NCBI GenBank assembly: GCA_028291545.1
Contig: JAQGHR010000088.1
Span: 1-36,410 of the forward strand
From: Planctomycetota bacterium
Lineage (GTDB): Bacteria > Planctomycetota > Planctomycetia > Isosphaerales > Isosphaeraceae
DNA length: 36,410 nucleotides
Direction of reading: 5' to 3'
Program-made: the position numbers and the translations under genes
The notes under the pieces: model-generated
Database searches by the model: none
What the model saw: the letters and a program-made list of their open reading frames with translations, nothing else
Told to the model about the DNA's origin: nothing
In this document: in pieces, positions 32,201 through 36,410 of the stretch
Layout: every line of letters starts with the position of its first letter
Numbering within the stretch: position 1 is the stretch's first letter

Positions 32201-32617
32201 TCAATCGGCGCTGAGGACGCGTCGCAGCAAGCGGGCAAATCGCGGATCGCGCCGGAGGGACTTGAGGTCAGGGTCCCTCGCCATGTGGTCCAGCCAGTGG
32301 TAGCCCAGATCGATCGACCGTTGCAGGGCGGCGAAGGCCGGATCGATCATCCCCAGCACGGCATAGCTGCACGCAAGGTTGTACCACGGGATCGGCCGAT
32401 CCGGCTGGAGCCGCACGAGGCGGCGGTCCATCTGGAGGGCACGGGCGGATTGCCCGCGCGTCGCGAGATTGTTGGCGTGGACCCGCAGCGCGGCGACGTG
32501 GTACGGATCGCGCTCGAGGACACGCCCGAGAAACTCCAACTCGAAATCGAGCTGGCTCTGCTCGCGCAGGCGGCGCGTGGGCGTTTCGCGATCGGCGGGG
32601 TGATCCTCGGCGGCCAT
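32201..32617 (-). CDS. TPR-repeat protein, function unknown
   Basis: 138 aa from ATG 32617 (GGAGGGAGGAG upstream), preferred to the longer frame from 32755. Two or three TPR-like helical pairs are visible (LEFLGRVLERDPYHVAALRV, then RLQPDRPIPWYNLACSYAVLG, then AFAALQRSIDLGY). The end, DPDLKSLRRDPRFARLLRRV, is the common closing pattern of small bacterial TPR proteins. It likely mediates protein contacts; no enzymatic feature is seen. It is cytoplasmic by lack of a signal. Its partner cannot be deduced from the neighbours. Confidence 0.8.
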   Translation of the reverse strand: MAAEDHPADRETPTRRLREQSQLDFELEFLGRVLERDPYHVAALRVHANNLATRGQSARALQMDRRLVRLQPDRPIPWYNLACSYAVLGMIDPAFAALQRSIDLGYHWLDHMARDPDLKSLRRDPRFARLLRRVLSAD

Positions 32618-32765
32618 CGGGGTGGGCTCCTCCCTCCGGGACACGACCCGAGTCCCCTGCGACGGGCGCGAGGGGACCGAATCCGGAGGAATTGGTGATG
32701 ATAGTCCGTAGTACCTCCGCCTACCAGACGAAGTTGCCGCGATTCCCCATCTCAAGTGAATTTCC

Positions 32766-32799
32766 GTCCGCCGAGGGGAGAAAATCCCTCTCGGCGGAC
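32766..32799 (-). terminator. Likely terminator hairpin after the acidic-protein gene
   Basis: GTCCGCCGAG at 32766-32775 pairs with CTCGGCGGAC at 32790-32799, and the inner GGGGA/TCCCT gives a further near-complete stem with a GAAAA-type loop. It lies about 45 bases after the acidic gene's stop (32843) on its strand. A clear T-tract is lacking, so function as a terminator is moderate. Confidence 0.5.
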
Positions 32800-32842
32800 C
32801 TCGTCATGGGCCTGGACCGCTCCGATCGTTCGGTTGGCAAAC

Positions 32843-33172
32843 TCAGAGGTCGTCCAGTTCTTCTTCCTCATCCTCGTCGTCGTCGAGGTCGAGGTCGTCG
32901 TCATCGTCGACGTCGTCGTCCTCGTCGATGTCGATGTCATCGATTTCGCTCAGGTCGTCCTCATCCAGGTCGTCGTCCTCTTCATCGTCCAGGTCGTCGT
33001 CCAGATCGTCGTCGAGGTCGTCGTCGAGGTCGTCATCCTCGTCCTCAGCGTCGACATCGTCATCAAACTCTTCCTCTTCCTCCTCTTCGGCCGGATGTCG
33101 GTCGAAGAGGGGAGGGGGCATGAGGTCGTGGCCGTGCTCAAGGACGGCGATCATTTCCAAACTTTCCCACAT
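32843..33172 (-). CDS. Small poly-acidic protein, function unknown
   Basis: 109 aa from ATG 33172, with AAGGA nine bases upstream; the longer frame from 33355 is rejected. The first 30 residues are ordinary (MWESLEMIAVLEHGHDLMPP, then PLFDRHP). The rest is almost entirely Asp and Glu, with an imperfect repeat of the unit DDDL. Such tails occur in histone/ribosome-binding, Ca2+-binding or chaperone-like proteins, but no specific family is recognised. The tract is encoded by repeated GTC/GTCC on the plus strand. The conserved-looking N-terminus argues that it is a genuine gene and not just a repeat. Confidence 0.65.
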   Translation of the reverse strand: MWESLEMIAVLEHGHDLMPPPLFDRHPAEEEEEEEFDDDVDAEDEDDDLDDDLDDDLDDDLDDEEDDDLDEDDLSEIDDIDIDEDDDVDDDDDLDLDDDEDEEEELDDL

Positions 33173-33299
33173 CAGATCAGTCCTTAGGCAAGGAGGAGGT
33201 CCCGGGGTGTCTGTCGAATCGGTCCCCGGCGCAAAATCCCCGGGTCTGTCGGCCCGCCCGGTGCTGCGGGGCCGGCCCCTCCGAGGGGCAGAGGCATAC

Positions 33300-33328
33300 T
33301 GAGTAGTCGGCTCTGACGGAGATGTCAA
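33300..33328 (-). promoter_or_regulatory. Possible promoter of the acidic-protein gene
   Basis: On the minus strand, a perfect -35 TTGACA (33323-33328) is followed after 17 bases by TACTCA (33300-33305). The -10 is poor. It would start a leader of about 120 bases before ATG 33172. Confidence 0.3.
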
Positions 33329-33410
33329 GCCAAGCGTCAGGCTGTTTTTCGGCAACCCATACCCCCAGCATTAAAACGAAAGAATCCTATGCTCGTCTGC
33401 CCACCAGAAA

Positions 33411-34394
33411 TCAGGCCAGCCGTACGACCTGGCCCGAGGTCGAGGACCGCGCGATGGCCTCTTGTAATCGTGCGGTATCGAGTGCTTGATCCGCCGGGCA
33501 GCACGGTGGGCGGCCCGCCTCAACGGCGGCCACGAAGTCGCCATCAATCGTCGCTTCCGACTCCTGCAGAGCGATCGTTTGCTCGGTCCCAGCGCCCATG
33601 ATGACCGCCAACGAGGCATCGCTCACCCGAATCCGTCCCGTTTCTCCGAAAAATGTTAGCTCGAAAAGGTTGCTCGCGCAGACTCCCGAAAGTCCCAGAG
33701 TCGCCGGAGTTCCGTCGCCGAGCCGAACGATTGCGGCCGTGACCACATCCAGCCCTGGCGCGAGGCGGCTCTGAAACGCCGCAACCTCGATCACCGCCTC
33801 TCCGGTCAGCCACAGGAAGGCGTCCAGGAGGTGATCGCCCGCGTCCGCCAAAATTCCCCCCCCCAGTTGCCTGGGATCGAGCCGCCAGGCGTCCGCCGTT
33901 TCCTGATGACGAGCCAGCCAGGGCGACGAGAGCGTCGCCGTGACCAATCGTAAGGTTCCGATCGTCCCGGCCCTGAGCCGATCTCGGGCTTCAATCAGGC
34001 TCGGGCGGAGCCGATACTGGTGCCCGACCCCCACGATCCTCCCGCGGGCCCGGGCGAGCTTCACGATATCGTCGGCCTCCTGAGCATTGGTCGAGAGCGG
34101 CTTCTCGATGAAGACATGACATCCGGCCTGCAGGCCATCCATGGCCAGGCGATAGTGTGCTCGATGCGGCGCGAAAATCGCAAGCACGTCAGGAGTTACG
34201 CGTGCCAGCATCTCCTTCAGTTCGGTAAACGAGGGCACCGGCCCCGCAGTTTGGGGCACGGAATCGGCCATCGCCTTCGCGGCGACCGGGTTGGGGTCCG
34301 CCAGTCCGACCACCTCGACGTCCCCTCGGTCCAAGAGCCGAGCCAGGTGGATCTGCGAGGCGCGGCCACATCCGGCGATCCCAATCCGCAGCAT
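33411..34394 (-). CDS. Gfo/Idh/MocA-family oxidoreductase
   Basis: 327 aa from ATG 34394. The N-terminal Rossmann domain has RIGIAGCGRASQIHLARL and the family motif FIEKPLS (E97, K98, P99). The C-terminal beta-sheet domain has the substrate-binding GGGILADAGDHLLDAFLWL (GDH-x3-D). These enzymes oxidise or reduce sugars, inositols or sugar nucleotides with NAD(P). The substrate cannot be read from the sequence. It is cytoplasmic by lack of a leader. It does not belong to the CDP-sugar cluster (15 kb away). It is separated from tRNA-His by about 200 bases of divergent intergenic DNA. Confidence 0.93.
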   Translation of the reverse strand: MLRIGIAGCGRASQIHLARLLDRGDVEVVGLADPNPVAAKAMADSVPQTAGPVPSFTELKEMLARVTPDVLAIFAPHRAHYRLAMDGLQAGCHVFIEKPLSTNAQEADDIVKLARARGRIVGVGHQYRLRPSLIEARDRLRAGTIGTLRLVTATLSSPWLARHQETADAWRLDPRQLGGGILADAGDHLLDAFLWLTGEAVIEVAAFQSRLAPGLDVVTAAIVRLGDGTPATLGLSGVCASNLFELTFFGETGRIRVSDASLAVIMGAGTEQTIALQESEATIDGDFVAAVEAGRPPCCPADQALDTARLQEAIARSSTSGQVVRLA

Positions 34395-34546
34395 GACGAC
34401 CTCCGAAAAACCCGAACACTGACGCCGCGACTCTTCACTCCCATTCCCTTTACGTCATCATTGCCCGTCCCATCCCAACACCAGGCCCCCGCCACGTCAA
34501 GAGACGATCCCGCCCTTGCACGAGATCCACCCGGCAATCTCGCCAC

Positions 34547-34576
34547 CTTGACTCACACACGCCCACGACGTATCGT
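34547..34576 (+). promoter_or_regulatory. Promoter of tRNA-His
   Basis: TTGACT (34547-34552) and TATCGT (34571-34576) are separated by 18 bases, and the tRNA begins about 14 bases later. This is a good sigma-70-type arrangement for a tRNA gene. Confidence 0.55.
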
Positions 34577-34590
34577 ATGCTTTCACGACG

Positions 34591-34663
34591 GTGCCTGTAG
34601 CATAGCGGTTAATGCACCAGATTGTGGATCTGGGTATCGCGGGTTCGAATCCCGTCAGGCACC
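34591..34663 (+). tRNA. tRNA-His (anticodon GTG)
   Basis: A full cloverleaf is readable. The acceptor GTGCCTG (34591-34597) pairs with CAGGCAC (34656-34662). The D stem is GCAT/ATGC. The anticodon stem CCAGA/TCTGG encloses TTGTGGA with anticodon GTG at 34624-34626. The T arm is GCGGG-TTCGAAT-CCCGT. The histidine-specific G-1 (34590) and C73 (34663) are present. CCA is not encoded. The 3' half is a common integration target, consistent with the recombinase remnant just downstream. Confidence 0.96.
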
Positions 34664-34737
34664 CTCTCCTAACCCTTTCGCCGAACACGACTTGCGTGTA
34701 CCTGCCGGCGTCGGCAGCGCGGCCTGGAAGCCCTGGC

Positions 34738-34759
34738 GAAGTAGTGCCGGTACTACTTC
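34738..34759. repeat. Short inverted repeat between tRNA-His and the recombinase
   Basis: GAAGTAGT (34738-34745) pairs with ACTACTTC (34752-34759) around GCCGGT. It lies between the tRNA 3' end and the start of the recombinase remnant, the place expected for recombinase-binding arms or a promoter operator of an integrase. Confidence 0.5.
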
Positions 34760-34779
34760 CCGGACTCAGGACACCGCCG

Positions 34780-35967
34780 TTGGCCACGCCGACCACACGC
34801 GCCCCCAAGTATCGTCACTACAAGCCGAAGGATCTCGCCGTCGTCCGACTCGATGGCCAGGACGACTATCTCGGCAAATACGGCTCCGAGGCGAGCCGCG
34901 AGAAGTATCGCCGCGTCGTGGCCGAATGGCCGACCCGCGCGACGCCGAAGCTCACGTTATCGACTACCCCCGCTGCGGGCCAGGAGCCGACGGTCAACGT
35001 TTTGATCCTGGCGTTGTGGACCCGCCACGCGGCCTCGAACTATCGCCACCCCGACGGCTCGCCCACCGGCGAGCTCGACAATTACCGCGATTCCCTCCGC
35101 CCTTTGCGTCGACTGTATGGATTGACCCGCGCGGGAGACTTCGGCCCGTCGGCCCTGAAGCTCGTCCGGGAGGAGATGATCCGGGCGAACCTGGCCCGCA
35201 CCACAATCAATCAGCGGATTGGTCGGATCGTCCGCGTGTTCAGGTGGGGCGTCGAGGACGAGATGATTCCTCCCGCGTTGCTTCAGGCCTTGAGGGCCGT
35301 TGCAGGGCTGCAATGTGGACGCTCGGAGGCCAGGGAGAGCCTGCCGTACGCCCGGTCCCAGACGCGACCGTCGACGCGCCACGCCCGTTCGTGACCCGGC
35401 AGGTCTGGGCCATGATCGAGCTGCAGCGCCACACCGGGATGCGGCCGGGCGAGGTCAGGACGATGCGAACCCGAGACGTCGACACCTCGGGCTCGGTCTG
35501 GACCTACATCCCCCGGCAACACCAGTCCTCTCATCGGGGACGGGAGCGGAAGATCTTCCTGGGACCGAACGCCCAGGCCGTGCTCCGTCCGTGGCTGCGG
35601 GACGATCCCGACGCTTTTCTCTTCAGCCCCCGCGAGGCAGTCGAGGAGCGGGCCGCCGAACGGCGAAGGAAACGCAGCACGACCGGGACTCGTCGGGGTG
35701 CCCCGCAACCGGGTCGGTTTCCGGGGAGGCCTCCCGGCGCCTGTTACACAACCCGGACGTATCACCACGCCATCCAGTATGGTTGCAGGCGGGCAGGGGC
35801 GTCTCCCTGGCATCCTCACCAGCCACAACGCGGCGACGTCGCTACGCAAGGAATTCGGGCTTGACGTGGCCCGCGTCATCCTGGGGCACACCTCTACCCC
35901 CACGACGGAGATCTACGCCGAACTCGATCACGAGAAGGCCGAGGTCGTGATGGGCCAGGTCGGTTGA
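34780..35967 (+). pseudogene. Decayed tyrosine recombinase (integrase)
   Basis: The coding signal runs through three frames. Frame 1 has HYKPKDLAVVRLDGQDDYLG and the SAM-like core-binding region up to about 35330. Frame 2 has RQVWAMIELQRHTGMRPGEV (catalytic Arg I) to about 35820. Frame 3 has HNAATSLRKEFGLDVARVIL, LGHTS and TEIYAELD (catalytic Tyr). The expected HxLRH box is split by the second shift: WHPHQ is followed directly by HNAAT, which fits a loss of about five bases that removes the catalytic Arg II. The start is not obvious (TTG 34780 is the best). Two frameshifts and the loss of Arg II make it inactive. It sits beside tRNA-His, a classical integration site. Confidence 0.8.
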
Positions 35968-36335
35968 GGGCTGGATCCCAGGAGACCAGACTCCGCGACG
36001 GGGGCGGCACCTTGGCCGATGAATCGGTCCTCCGACGATGATGGGGACGTCTTGATCGAGGACAAGGACTCGGTAGTTCGTCTCGGCCGCCCGGAAGTGC
36101 CACGGGCGGCCGGGATTTATTTGGCTGTCGTTCGTCGATTGCGAGTGATCTTACCGGTGGTCTGCTCGGTCGAGGATTCCCAAGCCATCTCGCTTCGACT
36201 ATCGTCACTGCACCCGGCGACCTCCAGGCGTTGATTTCTCTCAGCGAAAATTAGAGCGTACTGACAATCAGGTTGCATCGTCGCGGTAATCTGTGGTGGA
36301 CTGGGCACCTTGCTCAACGCCACGGAGGACCGCCA
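35968..36335. other. Region between the recombinase remnant and a transposase
   Basis: No credible gene is seen in these roughly 370 bases; open frames are short and unlike proteins. It contains a GC-rich hairpin (36084-36112) and must include the left end of the following insertion sequence, whose terminal repeat I could not identify with only one end in view. Confidence 0.45.
36084..36112 (+). terminator. Rho-independent-like hairpin
   Basis: CGGCCGCCCG (36084-36093) and CGGGCGGCCG (36103-36112) form a perfect 10-bp stem with a 9-base loop, followed by GATTTATTT. It lies about 120 bases after the recombinase remnant and could end its transcription. Confidence 0.45.
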
Positions 36336-36410
36336 ATGCGTCGCTTCGAGATGGATGATGAACGGTTCCGGCGCATCGAGCACCCCCTCCCCGGCAAGGC
36401 GACCGACCCC
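36336..36410 (+). CDS. IS5-like transposase, N-terminal 25 residues (runs off the window)
   Basis: ATG 36336 has GGAG upstream and stays open to the end of the window, encoding MRRFEMDDERFRRIEHPLPG and then KATDP. This fits the start of IS5-family transposases (R-x-ELTDEQW-x-RIEPLLPGK-x-GDPG). Only the first few per cent of the protein is present, so activity and exact IS type are unknown. Its place next to a decayed integrase marks this as a mobile-element-rich edge. Confidence 0.6.
   Translation, partial: MRRFEMDDERFRRIEHPLPGKATDP

Noticed and set aside
32880..33070. GTC/GTCC repeats considered as a microsatellite or CRISPR-like array
   Set aside because: The repeats have no spacers and encode an Asp/Glu tract in frame in a gene with a good start; they are the coding consequence of the acidic tail.
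34591..34663. Second copy of the tRNA-His 3' end as an attachment site inside the window
   Set aside because: I looked for the TTCGAATCCCGTCAGGC segment downstream of the integrase relic and did not find it; if present it lies beyond the right edge.
36019..36234. 71-residue plus-strand and 88-residue minus-strand frames near the right edge
   Set aside because: They overlap each other, contain the GC-rich hairpin, and show no family pattern or ribosome site.

Overview
The window looks like chromosomal DNA of a planctomycete, most likely of the Isosphaeraceae/Gemmatales type. The base composition is high in GC. Two secreted or surface proteins open with the planctomycete N-terminal LE-x-R-x-L-S type motif. 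An ECF sigma factor sits directly upstream of a kinase-TM-TPR protein. Tat-exported aldo/keto reductase and hydroxypyruvate-isomerase-like proteins are present, and several intergenic gaps carry long inverted repeats. No database search was possible; all family names come from motifs visible in the translations.

Layout. 1-2131: two divergent LE-x-R motif proteins, the left one running off the window. 2155-5239: ECF sigma factor and membrane Ser/Thr kinase with TPRs. 5267-5823: gene debris, namely a Vgb-lyase-like fragment (minus) and a decayed second ECF sigma factor (plus). 6209-10112 (plus): Tat aldo/keto reductase, two alpha/beta hydrolases and a VanZ-like membrane protein. 10126-19219 (minus): a seven-gene sugar-nucleotide and glycosyl-transfer cluster. 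19602-26287 (plus): Hyi-like TIM barrel, CE15-like esterase, beta-helix/PKD protein, CrtI/CrtD-like oxidoreductase and BshB1-like deacetylase. 26296-34394 (minus): purN, ileS, a broken HEPN-like gene with a small partner, purine nucleoside phosphorylase, a TPR protein, a poly-acidic protein and a Gfo/Idh/MocA oxidoreductase. 34591-36410 (plus): tRNA-His(GTG), a decayed tyrosine recombinase and the start of an IS5-like transposase.

The most interesting unit is the cluster at 10126-19219. It encodes glucose-1-phosphate cytidylyltransferase, CDP-glucose 4,6-dehydratase, the PLP/[2Fe-2S] 3-dehydrase E1 (with the diagnostic His and C-X57-C-X-C-X7-C ligands), an SDR ketoreductase, and an acetolactate-synthase-like TPP enzyme. 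These are followed by a polyprenyl-phosphate-type GT2 and a DUF2142 membrane protein. This matches the logic of CDP-yersiniose biosynthesis (DdhA, DdhB, DdhC, YerF, YerE), so the window probably encodes a two-carbon-branched 3,6-dideoxy sugar and machinery to attach it to a lipid-linked or surface glycan. The E3 reductase (DdhD) is not in the window.

Secondary points are a HEPN-type nuclease-like gene whose R-x4-H motif is destroyed by an indel, with an intact 80-aa gene just upstream; a tRNA-His-associated integrase that has lost its HxLRH arginine; and five long intergenic inverted repeats plus one pair of copies of the same element.
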